From assembly GCF_030272705.1 (NCBI RefSeq), contig NZ_JARFYM010000012.1, positions 92,427 to 156,426 of the forward strand: a stretch of 64,000 nucleotides of DNA, given 5' to 3'. The position numbers and the translations under genes are program-made. The stretch comes from Rhizobium mayense. Lineage in GTDB: Bacteria; Pseudomonadota; Alphaproteobacteria; Rhizobiales; Rhizobiaceae. Under the pieces are notes generated by a model that was given only the letters and a program-made list of their open reading frames with translations, was not told the DNA's origin and did not search any database. Shown here one piece after another: positions 1 through 6,996 of the stretch (position 1 is its first letter; every line of letters starts with the position of its first letter).

Positions 1-864
1 AATTATCTCAAAGCCTGCAAATCCGACGAACGTTCGCTGTCGACTCTGCCGCCCGGTCGCTTCCTGCTGCCGGGCGATCTCGACGGTTCGCCGGCCCTGA
101 CATTCGCGCCCCTGGTGCCTCCGGTCGAAAGCAAGGGGCAGAAGGGCTCGCTGTGGGCAATGATGGAACGCCGCTACGAGGCCTACAAGTCCGTGGTGGT
201 GAAACCGTTCTTCCGCGAACATTTCGCCCGCCTCGACCGACAGATCGTCCTTGTAGATGCACTACAGGCCATCAACCGAGGCCCGGAAGCGGTACAGGAC
301 CTCGAGCGCGCGCTGACGGACGTGCTTGCCTGCTTCCGCCCGGGCGCCAATTCCTTCTTCTCCTCATTGCTCGGCCGTCGCATTGATCGCGTGCTGGTCG
401 CTGCAACCAAAGCCGATCATCTTCATCACGAAAGTCACGACCGGCTGGAGGCTTTGACACGTCGGCTGGTGGAACGCGCCATAGAACGTATCGGCATCGC
501 CGGTGCCGGCATTGAGGTCATGGCGATCGCCTCTGTCCGCGCCACACGCGAGGCAACGGTGAAACGCGACGGCCATACGCTCCCGGTCATCGTCGGCACA
601 CCGATGGATCGCGAGGCAATCGGCGGCGAGAGCTTCGACGGCAACCGCAAGACTGCGATCTTCCCAGGCGACTTGCCGGAAAATCCGCAATGGCTGTTCG
701 ATGCGCTCGAAGCGAGCGCGGCAAACATGCATTTGCCGGAGGTGAGTGTCGTCCGCTTCCGACCGCCGGAGTTGGATGAGTCCGGCGGCGGCATCAAGCT
801 CTCGGTGCCGCACATCCGCCTAGACCGTGCCATGCAGTTCCTGTTCGGAGACCGCCTCGCATGA
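1..864 (+). CDS. YcjX-family (DUF463) predicted ATPase, 5' end outside window
   Basis: The reading frame is already open at base 1 and runs 287 codons to the TGA at 862-864, so the gene is cut by the window edge. The visible part matches the C-terminal two thirds of YcjX/DUF463 proteins, with the segment VLVAATKADHL resembling a GTPase-like NKxD-type strand and a conserved tail around VRFRPPEL. The P-loop expected at the N-terminus of this family lies outside the window. The stop overlaps the start of the next gene by four bases (ATGA), so the two are probably translationally coupled. In E. coli ycjX and ycjF are neighbours in the phage-shock regulon; the biochemical role of YcjX is not settled. 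The family call is fairly sure, the function is not. Confidence 0.85.
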   Translation, partial: NYLKACKSDERSLSTLPPGRFLLPGDLDGSPALTFAPLVPPVESKGQKGSLWAMMERRYEAYKSVVVKPFFREHFARLDRQIVLVDALQAINRGPEAVQDLERALTDVLACFRPGANSFFSSLLGRRIDRVLVAATKADHLHHESHDRLEALTRRLVERAIERIGIAGAGIEVMAIASVRATREATVKRDGHTLPVIVGTPMDREAIGGESFDGNRKTAIFPGDLPENPQWLFDALEASAANMHLPEVSVVRFRPPELDESGGGIKLSVPHIRLDRAMQFLFGDRLA

Positions 865-1949
865 CGAAGCCGACAGCAGATGATCCCACGGGCCTTTCCC
901 GCCGTCCCGCTGCCTTTTCGCTGGAGCCGGAGGCATCGAGAGATGATGCAGCTGCCAAAACGGCGGCGGAAGCGCCGCGTCGCAAGCCACAGAGCTTCGA
1001 CACGGAAGTCGTTCTGACGCCGGACGAGGAAGATCCGTTCCTCAATCCGGCCCTCGCTGCATCCGACGGTGACGCCGCGGTCGCCACGCCACGCCGCCGA
1101 GGTTTTTCCTTCGGCAAGATTGCCGCCGGCGCCTTCGGCATTCTCTTGTCGCTCGCCTTCGGTCTCTGGACCGACCGATTGATTCACGATCTCTTCGATC
1201 GTGCCGACTGGTTGGGCTATACCGCCCTTGCGGTGCTCGGCATCGGCATTCTGGCCGTCCTCGCCATCGTCATTCGCGAGACGGCAGGCATGATGCGGCT
1301 TGCCGCGGTGCAGACGATCAAGGCGGAGGCGGCGGCCGCTATCTCCGAGACGCGCCCGGCGCGCGCAAGGGCCCTGGTTCAGCGCCTGTGCACGCTTTTG
1401 GAGGCCAATCCGGAAACAGCAAAGGGCCGCGCGACGCTGAAAGCGGCAGAGGAGGACATTATCGACGCGCCGCAGTTGATCGACCTTGCCGAACGCGAGC
1501 TACTCGGCCCGCTGGATCGCCGCGCCCGAGGGCTGATTCTCGGCGCTTCCAAAAGGGTCTCGGTGGTCACAGCCGTCAGCCCGCGCGCGCTGGTGGACAT
1601 TCTCTACGTGCTCTATGAATCGGCCAAGCTGGTCCGCGCCATGGCGGAGCTCTACGGTGGCAGGCCCGGCACGCTCGGCATGATCCGATTGATGCGGGAC
1701 GTGCTCGCGCACCTCGCCGTTACCGGCTCTATCGCCGTCGGCGACAGCATCGTGCAGCAGTTGATCGGCCATGGTTTGGCCTCGAAACTTTCGGCTCGCC
1801 TGGGTGAAGGCGTCGTGAACGGCATGATGACGGCGCGCATCGGCATAGCCGCGATGGACCTCTGCAGGCCGTTGTCGTTTAAGGCGTTGAAGCGACCAGG
1901 GATCGGTGATTTTGCCGGCGATCTCGCGCCAAACATCTCCGGCCGCTGA
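861..1949 (+). CDS. YcjF / TIGR01620 family inner-membrane protein
   Basis: A 362-residue protein that begins inside the stop codon of the ycjX-like gene. The first ~80 residues are hydrophilic and rich in Ala, Pro, Arg and acidic residues. Two hydrophobic segments follow, at about residues 88-105 and 112-135 (the second with LAVLGIGILAVLAIV), which look like a transmembrane hairpin. The C-terminal half resembles the DUF697/TIGR01620 domain, with GDSIVQQLIGHGLASKLSARLG near the end. The pairing with YcjX is conserved in many proteobacteria, and stress or membrane maintenance is the usual suggestion. No phage-shock genes are visible here. Confidence 0.85.
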   Translation: MTKPTADDPTGLSRRPAAFSLEPEASRDDAAAKTAAEAPRRKPQSFDTEVVLTPDEEDPFLNPALAASDGDAAVATPRRRGFSFGKIAAGAFGILLSLAFGLWTDRLIHDLFDRADWLGYTALAVLGIGILAVLAIVIRETAGMMRLAAVQTIKAEAAAAISETRPARARALVQRLCTLLEANPETAKGRATLKAAEEDIIDAPQLIDLAERELLGPLDRRARGLILGASKRVSVVTAVSPRALVDILYVLYESAKLVRAMAELYGGRPGTLGMIRLMRDVLAHLAVTGSIAVGDSIVQQLIGHGLASKLSARLGEGVVNGMMTARIGIAAMDLCRPLSFKALKRPGIGDFAGDLAPNISGR

Positions 1950-2060
1950 GCTCCGTAAACGCTGCGAATGAGGCTTTTGCCTCCATAAGAAACCAAGCAT
2001 TAACCATTCTAAGGCAAAAGTGGATACCAGTTTCCGGTTCCTCTTCGTTAGGGAATGTCC

Positions 2061-2612
2061 ATGTTTTCGCGCCAGTTTCTTCTTGTTTGCGGCTTTGCCG
2101 CTGCGGCCCTCTCCGCAGGTGCCTGGGTGCATTCAGCCGATGCGGCATCCCGTGACAAGGCCTTCTTCCAGTCTGTTGCGGGATCGTGGCGCGGACCGGG
2201 TGAGATCGTCGCGGGCAAGTACAAGGGCACGAAGTTCACCTGCAATCTGACAGGCCATGCGGTCGACGGCAGTGACGCCGGTGTCAAGCTCGACGGAACC
2301 TGCCGGGTTGGTGTCTTCCAGCAGCCGATGACGGCCGAAATCACCCAGAAGGGCGGCAGCTACACAGGAAAGTTTCTCGATGGCGCAGCCGGCAAGGGTC
2401 TGGATGTCACATCGGGCACCGTCAACGACGGCACGGTCGTGCTCGGCCTGAACCGCCAGAAGCTGAACGGCGCCATGATCGCCCGCGTAGCAGACAATAA
2501 AACGATGAATGTAACGATTTCGGTCAAGGTCAACGACCAGATGGTGCCTGTCATCGGCGTGACATTGCAGCGCGCCGATGTCGATCAAATGGCTGTGGGA
2601 TCAATCCAGTAG
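2061..2612 (+). CDS. Exported hypothetical protein (~183 aa)
   Basis: The protein has a clear N-terminal signal peptide (hydrophobic stretch FLLVCGFAAAALSAGAWV, likely cut after the Ala-rich DAASR region), so it is probably periplasmic. The mature part is a small polar domain with repeated Gly-Thr strands such as GSWRGPGEIVAGKYKG and GKFLDGAAGKGLDV, suggesting a beta-barrel or lipocalin-like fold. I do not recognise a named family. ATG codons occur at 2055 and 2061; the second is preferred because the AGGG at 2050-2053 is then correctly spaced. The gene stands alone and is followed by a hairpin terminator. Confidence 0.75.
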   Translation: MFSRQFLLVCGFAAAALSAGAWVHSADAASRDKAFFQSVAGSWRGPGEIVAGKYKGTKFTCNLTGHAVDGSDAGVKLDGTCRVGVFQQPMTAEITQKGGSYTGKFLDGAAGKGLDVTSGTVNDGTVVLGLNRQKLNGAMIARVADNKTMNVTISVKVNDQMVPVIGVTLQRADVDQMAVGSIQ

Positions 2613-2630
2613 AGCTTATGAGCTGACAGC

Positions 2631-2674
2631 AAATACGCCTTCGGCCTTCGCGATGAGACCGGGGGCGTTTTTTT
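2631..2674 (+). terminator. Probable Rho-independent terminator after the exported protein gene
   Basis: A hairpin with ACGCC / GGCGT at its base and a GC-rich interior is followed by seven T residues on the plus strand. It lies just after the stop at 2612. The T-tract is only on the plus strand, so it serves this gene and not the converging folate operon. Confidence 0.6.
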
Positions 2675-2722
2675 AGTTACCGATCTGAACGTGGCTGATT
2701 GCGATACCAGGTGAGATCGGCA

Positions 2723-3262
2723 TTAAGCTGCCTTCCACCAATCGCGATTTTCATCTGCGACATCTATCCCCTGCACATCCGCTTCGCTCAGCCAATCCGC
2801 CACCCGGCGGCCCTTGATCACGAGATCGGCATCGAAATCCGCAAGCGGCATCAGCACGAAACCACGTTCAGTCATACGCGGATGCGGGATCGTCAATAGA
2901 GACTCGGCCCTTTCGATATCGCCATAGGTCAGGATATCGATATCGAGCGTCCGCGGCCCCCAGCGTTCGACACGCACCCGCTTCATGTCGCGCTCGATAC
3001 CGAGGCACACGTCGAGCAGCGCCTCCGGCGAGAGCGTGGTATCGACGGCTGCACAGGAATTATAGAAGAAAGATTGATCCGTCTTGCCCCAGGGCGGCGT
3101 GCGGTAAAGGCGAGAAACCGCGGCAATGCGGCAATCCGCGCGCGCGTCGAGTGTCCGCAAGGCAAGCGCCATGGCTCGAACAGGGTTATCGAGGTTGCCG
3201 CCGAGGCCGAGGGTAGCGCGGGTCGAACCGGAGGCAGGGCCAGTCTCAGGCAAAATGCTCAA
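2723..3262 (-). CDS. folK: 2-amino-4-hydroxy-6-hydroxymethyldihydropteridine pyrophosphokinase
   Basis: This 179-residue protein fits HPPK, which transfers pyrophosphate from ATP to 6-hydroxymethyl-7,8-dihydropterin in cytoplasmic folate synthesis. The N-terminal GLGGNLDNP loop (residues ~19-27) and the signature WGPRTLDIDIL around residues 104-115, with its metal-binding Asp pair, are both present, followed by IPHPRMTERGFVL. The start appears to be a TTG at 3262 inside the end of folB, giving a 17-base overlap; an AGGTGAG-like Shine-Dalgarno sits just upstream in the folB coding sequence. It is the last gene of folP-folB-folK. Confidence 0.95.
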   Translation of the reverse strand: MSILPETGPASGSTRATLGLGGNLDNPVRAMALALRTLDARADCRIAAVSRLYRTPPWGKTDQSFFYNSCAAVDTTLSPEALLDVCLGIERDMKRVRVERWGPRTLDIDILTYGDIERAESLLTIPHPRMTERGFVLMPLADFDADLVIKGRRVADWLSEADVQGIDVADENRDWWKAA

Positions 3263-3617
3263 CGCTCACCTGCACATAGTCAAGAACCCCAGGCACCGGC
3301 GCATTGGGTTTGCGCACAGAGATCTTCGCTCGGCGTATGGTCGGAAAACGCCGGCAAAGTTCTTTCGCGACATCGAGAGCCAGCGCCTCGATCAGATAGC
3401 GGCGGCGTCCGGTGACGATTTCTTCGATGACGCTGAAGGCGATGCCATAATTGACGGTGTCGTCGATCGAATCTCGCTCCAGCGCATCGCCGGCATCGAC
3501 ATCGAGCTCGGCGTCGACGAAGAAGCGCTGGCCGAGGAATTCCTCCTCGTCGTGCACGCCATGGCGGGCGAAGAACGCACAGTTTTGAAGGGTGATGGTG
3601 TAGATCATATCGCTCAT
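3246..3617 (-). CDS. folB: Dihydroneopterin aldolase
   Basis: The 123-residue protein matches FolB, which cleaves 7,8-dihydroneopterin to 6-hydroxymethyl-dihydropterin and glycolaldehyde. Typical features are the opening ITLQNCAFFARHGVHDEE, with the conserved His-Gly and following Glu, the strand QRFFVDAELDVD, the DTVNYGIAFSVIEEIV region, and a late KPNAPVPGVLDYV containing the conserved Lys. Its ATG overlaps the folP stop by four bases and its 3' end overlaps folK by 17 bases, so all three are probably translationally coupled. Confidence 0.95.
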   Translation of the reverse strand: MSDMIYTITLQNCAFFARHGVHDEEEFLGQRFFVDAELDVDAGDALERDSIDDTVNYGIAFSVIEEIVTGRRRYLIEALALDVAKELCRRFPTIRRAKISVRKPNAPVPGVLDYVQVSVEHFA

Positions 3618-4477
3618 GGCGTCCTGCCGCCTATTTTTGCCCGTGTCCTGAGGATAGCATCGGCGACAGCCAGCGCATCCCTGTTGATTGCGACATTATG
3701 AACCCGGAAAATTGCCGCGCCCTGCAAACGCAATATAGCGCTGCTGGCCGCCGTTCCCACATCCCGGTCAGCCATATCGCGCCCGGTAACGGCACCGACG
3801 AATCGCTTGCGCGACGTGCCGACCAGCAAAGGCAGTTCGAAGCGGAGCAGTGCGGTAAAGCGTGCCATCAGCTCGAGATTCTCATCGGTATCCTTGGCGA
3901 AGCCAAAGCCCGGATCGAGCACGATGTTTTGCCTATTCACGCCAGCCGCAGCAGCGATATCGAGCGATCGGCTCAGAAACAACACCTGGTCATCGATGAC
4001 GTCCGGGAGTTTTGGCCGTTCGCGCCCCGTATGCATGATGCAGAGCCCCGCCCCCGTCTGGGCGGCCAATGCCGCGATCTCCGGCTCGCGCTGCAGGCCG
4101 AAGACATCGTTGACGATGTGCGCGCCGGCGCTGATCGCCAGCCTTGCCGTGTCGGCGCGATAGGTATCGATGGAAATCAGCGCATCCGTCTTGCCGCGTA
4201 GCGCCTCGATAACAGGCAGCACGCGCCCCTGCTCCTCCGTGGCGCTGATTGGCTCGGCGTTCGGCTTGGTCGACTCTCCACCGATATCGATGATGGCCGC
4301 ACCCTCTTCGACGCAGGCAAGCGCGCGCGCGACAGCCGTATCGACAGCCTCGAAATTGCCGCCGTCGGAAAAAGAATCCGGCGTTACGTTGACGATCGCC
4401 ATGATGGCGCTCTGTTCGCCGACATCGAGGCTGCGCCCATGCGCGACATGCCAGCTATGGCTGCGAAGCTCTATCAC
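3614..4477 (-). CDS. folP: Dihydropteroate synthase
   Basis: FolP condenses hydroxymethyl-dihydropterin pyrophosphate with p-aminobenzoate and is the sulfonamide target. The first signature NVTPDSFSDGG is at residues 30-40 and the second, DIGGESTKP, near residue 70; DPGFGFAKD and GTSRKRFVG are the later conserved strands of the TIM barrel. I place the start at a GTG (4475-4477) with a GGATGG-like site upstream, giving 287 residues, a normal FolP length. The frame is open to a TTG at 4564, but that would add an unconserved leader running into the divergent gene. It heads the folP-folB-folK operon. Confidence 0.94.
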   Translation of the reverse strand: MIELRSHSWHVAHGRSLDVGEQSAIMAIVNVTPDSFSDGGNFEAVDTAVARALACVEEGAAIIDIGGESTKPNAEPISATEEQGRVLPVIEALRGKTDALISIDTYRADTARLAISAGAHIVNDVFGLQREPEIAALAAQTGAGLCIMHTGRERPKLPDVIDDQVLFLSRSLDIAAAAGVNRQNIVLDPGFGFAKDTDENLELMARFTALLRFELPLLVGTSRKRFVGAVTGRDMADRDVGTAASSAILRLQGAAIFRVHNVAINRDALAVADAILRTRAKIGGRTP

Positions 4478-4580
4478 GAACCGTCCATCCCATTGAAAAT
4501 GAAAAAACCCCGCCCCGGATATTGCGCTTGCAGTGGCTATGCCGCAAGCTTCATCGAAGTTCAACCTGGTAGCAGCACGA

Positions 4581-5201
4581 ATGCCGTTTGCTTCTCAACA
4601 CATCCGTGTCTCGCTTGTCCTTCTGCTCCTGTGCAGCATTTCCAGCGTTGCCGACGCGGAGGTGATCGCCCGCAAATCCGTCTCCTATTTCGACATCAAG
4701 GGCGACAGCGCCGAAGCGCTCGATGCGTCTTTGAATGCCCGCGGACCGGTGACGATGGGTTCCAGCAGCCGCCACCCAGGCGCAACGAAGATTCACTTCA
4801 GCGGCAATGCGACCTATACGGAGCGCAACGGCCGCTGCTATATCACCGACGTCAAGATTACGGTCTACACGGAAATCATTTTGCCACGCTGGCGCGATCG
4901 GCGGCATGCGAGCCGGCAACTGTCGATGATTTGGGATACGCTCTCCGAGGACATCCGCCGCCACGAAGACCGGCACGCGGAAATCGCGCGCGATCACGCG
5001 CGGCAGATGGAAAAGGCGATTCTCGCCCTGCCCTCGGCCAAGGATTGCGACACGCTTCAGGACAAGGCAAATGATGTCACCATGCAGCAAACACAGCTAC
5101 ATGATGAGGACCAGGCCCGATTCGACAAAATCGAAGCGATCAATTTTCAGAGTCGCATCCAGCGGCTGATGACCTATCGCAGCCAGCAAACTGGCGAATA
5201 A
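4581..5201 (+). CDS. DUF922-family secreted putative Zn-dependent protease
   Basis: A 206-residue protein whose N-terminus (VSLVLLLLCSISSVADA) is a textbook signal peptide when translation starts at the ATG at 4581; ATG 4539 and GTG 4533 upstream are in frame but have no better ribosome site. The mature domain contains RRHEDRHAEIARDH, an HExxH-like zinc motif with H128, E129 and H132, followed by helices typical of DUF922. Members are predicted periplasmic metalloproteases with no firm substrate. It is divergent from folP and is followed within six bases by an inverted repeat. Confidence 0.85.
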   Translation: MPFASQHIRVSLVLLLLCSISSVADAEVIARKSVSYFDIKGDSAEALDASLNARGPVTMGSSSRHPGATKIHFSGNATYTERNGRCYITDVKITVYTEIILPRWRDRRHASRQLSMIWDTLSEDIRRHEDRHAEIARDHARQMEKAILALPSAKDCDTLQDKANDVTMQQTQLHDEDQARFDKIEAINFQSRIQRLMTYRSQQTGE

Positions 5202-5206
5202 TTGCC

Positions 5207-5233
5207 AATTTTGGCCTCTTTTTTGCCAAAATT
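5207..5233. repeat. Perfect 9-bp inverted repeat just after the DUF922 stop codon
   Basis: AATTTTGGC (5207-5215) is separated by a pyrimidine-rich nine-base loop from GCCAAAATT (5225-5233). It starts six bases after the stop at 5201. It could be an mRNA 3' hairpin, but the T-run is inside the loop rather than after the stem, so a classic intrinsic terminator is uncertain. Confidence 0.5.
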
Positions 5234-5439
5234 ACGTGCCCGTCGCAGCAACCTGTGTGAAAACTGTCACTATACCTGTGAATCGTCCACTACTTCTACT
5301 TTTTGAACTTTACGAGAATCTGAAATAGGTTTTTCCTATCGCACAGGGCGTGGATCAGTTCTTGCAGATTATGATTCGGAAACCTGAGGGGGTTTTCGCA
5401 AAGATCAATCAGAGTTCCTGCGCCGGCGGTTCGTTCGTT

Positions 5440-5586
5440 CCACCGCGCCTGGAGTCTAGTGTTTGACGCGTGTATTCAATGTTCTCCTGGCGCGTCCTAA
5501 AGCCACAGGTGTTTCCTCCCTTACCTGTTGGTGATGCGCCCGCCTTGCCTCGCTCGCTGCGACAAGCTGAGCGAGGCTTCTTTTTT
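5440..5586 (+). ncRNA. Candidate trans-acting small RNA with anti-Shine-Dalgarno loop
   Basis: This 461-base gap (5202-5662) has no credible protein gene, but its 3' part folds into three successive hairpins. The first stem pairs 5444-5454 with 5484-5494 (one T-T mismatch). The second pairs ACAGGT (5505-5510) with ACCTGT (5523-5528) and carries CCTCCC in its 12-base loop, complementary to a ribosome-binding site. The third pairs GCCTCGCTC (5547-5555) with GAGCGAGGC (5569-5577) and is followed by TTCTTTTTT, a strong intrinsic terminator. Three stem-loops with a CCUCC loop is the layout of several rhizobial sRNA families, such as the so-called cuckoo RNAs and alpha-r14-like RNAs; I cannot assign a family by eye. 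The 5' end is unknown. Two more hairpins upstream (5325-5339; 5377-5398) may belong to a longer transcript. Confidence 0.6.
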
Positions 5587-5662
5587 GTCCAGGCATCCCG
5601 GTACCGGCCCTCAATTCAGGGACCGTCTCCGATGGCATGTCTTATAAATTGAGCGGCAGACC

Positions 5663-5983
5663 TCAGGCCTGGCGCTCCGGAACATGCACGACGAGGCCGT
5701 CAAGCGCTTTGGTCACTTTGATCTGACAGGACAGGCGCGAAGTCGGACGGACGTCGAAAGCGAAATCCAGCATGTCCTCCTCCATCGGCTCCGGGCCGCC
5801 GACCTTCTCCGCCCATTCCTCATCGACATAGACGTGACAGGTGGCGCAAGCACAGGCGCCGCCGCATTCCGCCTCGATGCCAGGCACGGAATTACGCACG
5901 GCATTTTCCATTACGGTGGAGCCATCGTCGGCATCAAGGTCAAAACGGGTACCGTCGAAAGCGACGATGGTGACTTTGGTCAT
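5663..5983 (-). CDS. 2Fe-2S ferredoxin, adrenodoxin/putidaredoxin type
   Basis: A 106-residue electron carrier. The four cluster cysteines are in the adrenodoxin pattern, C40, C46, C49 (C-x5-C-x2-C) and C86 in RLSCQIKV. The sequence opens with MTKVTIVAFDG, with no signal peptide, so it is cytoplasmic. Such ferredoxins serve cytochrome P450s, Fe-S assembly or steroid-like hydroxylases; no partner oxygenase or reductase is next to it, so the partner is unknown. It converges with the candidate small RNA and stands alone. Confidence 0.92.
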   Translation of the reverse strand: MTKVTIVAFDGTRFDLDADDGSTVMENAVRNSVPGIEAECGGACACATCHVYVDEEWAEKVGGPEPMEEDMLDFAFDVRPTSRLSCQIKVTKALDGLVVHVPERQA

Positions 5984-6134
5984 GTGAGTGAATTCCGGTA
6001 TTCGTGAGTGAAGGGCTACATCCGGAATTTTTCTTCCAACAATTCCAGAGGGCAGTCAACAATTGCGCCACCGAAACGGCTGAAACCATTTGGTGGCGCA
6101 ACGGCAGATATCGATAATCTTGGTCGGCGTCAGC

Positions 6135-6503
6135 TCAACGCGACAGCTTCAGAATGAAATTCTCGGCTTCGATAACGCAGGTCGTGACTGCCGCCATGCG
6201 AGCGGGGTCGCCGACATCGCTTTCGAGCGCGTTGGCAGCATCGGCCACCTTGAATGCGCCGACGGCAGCTGCTGCACCCTTCAGTCGGTGCGAAGCGGCT
6301 ACGGCGCGCTTGGGATCGCCCGTGCCGATTTCCTGCAAGCAAGACCGCGCCTGCCGGGCAAACATCTGAAGCACTTCCACTTCCAGGGCCTTGTCGCCCA
6401 TCGTCTGCTTCGCGAGGTGAACCAGGTCGATCGCCCGGTCCCGCGATGGCGCGGAGCCGCGCGAATTGTCGGGCGCCTCGAATGCGATATTTAATGCTGC
6501 CAT
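6135..6503 (-). CDS. HPt (histidine phosphotransfer) domain protein
   Basis: A 122-residue single-domain protein. The HPt signature SHRLKGAAAAVGA places the phosphorylatable histidine at about H72, within a helical bundle typical of the family. It has no kinase or receiver domain, so it would relay phosphate between a hybrid kinase and a response regulator. I chose the ATG at 6501-6503 because GGGAG lies about seven bases upstream; the frame is open further to 6554. The gene is divergent from the giant gpr-like gene across a 493-base gap holding a CtrA-type box. A link to cell-cycle phosphorelay is inferred from that context only. Confidence 0.88.
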   Translation of the reverse strand: MAALNIAFEAPDNSRGSAPSRDRAIDLVHLAKQTMGDKALEVEVLQMFARQARSCLQEIGTGDPKRAVAASHRLKGAAAAVGAFKVADAANALESDVGDPARMAAVTTCVIEAENFILKLSR

Positions 6504-6622
6504 GTGCCAACTCTCCCGTCTTATATCTATAGCTTTCACTGGGATCTGCCGCATGCTTGCGGCTTGCCGATGGCCATCGAGTTAAATTTTGGCACATTCG
6601 GGGCGTAAATCTCACGACATGG

Positions 6623-6636
6623 TTAACGCGCGTTAA
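6623..6636. promoter_or_regulatory. Perfect 14-bp palindrome TTAACGCGCGTTAA
   Basis: TTAA, a CGCGCG core and TTAA form a perfect palindrome about 120 bases upstream of the HPt start. It resembles a CtrA site but the spacer is six rather than seven bases, so it may be bound by another dimeric regulator. Confidence 0.35.
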
Positions 6637-6684
6637 ACATGGCTAAATTATTAGGTTTTCAGCAAGTTGCGGCGACGAAAAGTG

Positions 6685-6699
6685 TTAACAATGGCTTAA
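6685..6699 (+). promoter_or_regulatory. Putative CtrA-binding box (TTAA-N7-TTAA)
   Basis: TTAA at 6685-6688 and TTAA at 6696-6699 are separated by exactly seven bases, matching the full alphaproteobacterial CtrA consensus. It lies about 300 bases upstream of the gpr-like start codon and about 180 bases upstream of the divergent HPt gene. CtrA is the master cell-cycle regulator, so control of a polar-growth gene would make sense; binding is inferred. Confidence 0.45.
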
Positions 6700-6996
6700 T
6701 GCGACACGGTGCCGACCGTGGAATTAATTGTCACGCCTGGGGGAATGTGTCACTACGGTACTGATAAATTGGGTTCATGGCCTATGCCTTTGCCCAAGAG
6801 GTGGATAGTGGTAATGTTTTAATACCATCCGTTTGAAAAAGCGGTTATCCACTCTGAAATGTAACGGGAAATCCATCTCCGACATCAGTCAGGGGTGGGT
6901 AACCCTACGGGAGGCAGGGTTCGTCTTTTCCGGACGTTGGCGGATTTCCGGAAAAGACACGGCAGGCCCGACTGAGTTGTAACGAGGCGTAACCGT

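Larger units (their letters stand above)
6504..6996. promoter_or_regulatory. Divergent intergenic region between HPt gene and gpr-like gene
   Basis: The 493-base region has no convincing open frame. It contains a 14-base palindrome (6623-6636), a TTAA-N7-TTAA box (6685-6699) and a leader of about 300 bases before the gpr-like ATG at 6997. An Arg-rich frame crosses part of it but lacks a ribosome-binding site and typical codon use. Promoters for both divergent genes should lie here. Confidence 0.5.

Noticed and set aside
4478..4564. Longer folP start at TTG 4564
   Set aside because: The added leader is unconserved-looking, runs into the divergent gene and makes the protein longer than usual; the GTG at 4477 has a nearby ribosome site.
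5470..5652. 60-codon plus-strand frame across the candidate small RNA
   Set aside because: It crosses the sRNA hairpins and terminator, has no ribosome site and an unlikely composition.
5202..5662. 6S RNA, tmRNA or SRP RNA in the gap before the ferredoxin gene
   Set aside because: None of their diagnostic features (end pairing with central bubble, tRNA-like ends, SRP loop sequence) could be made out; the three-hairpin sRNA reading fits better.
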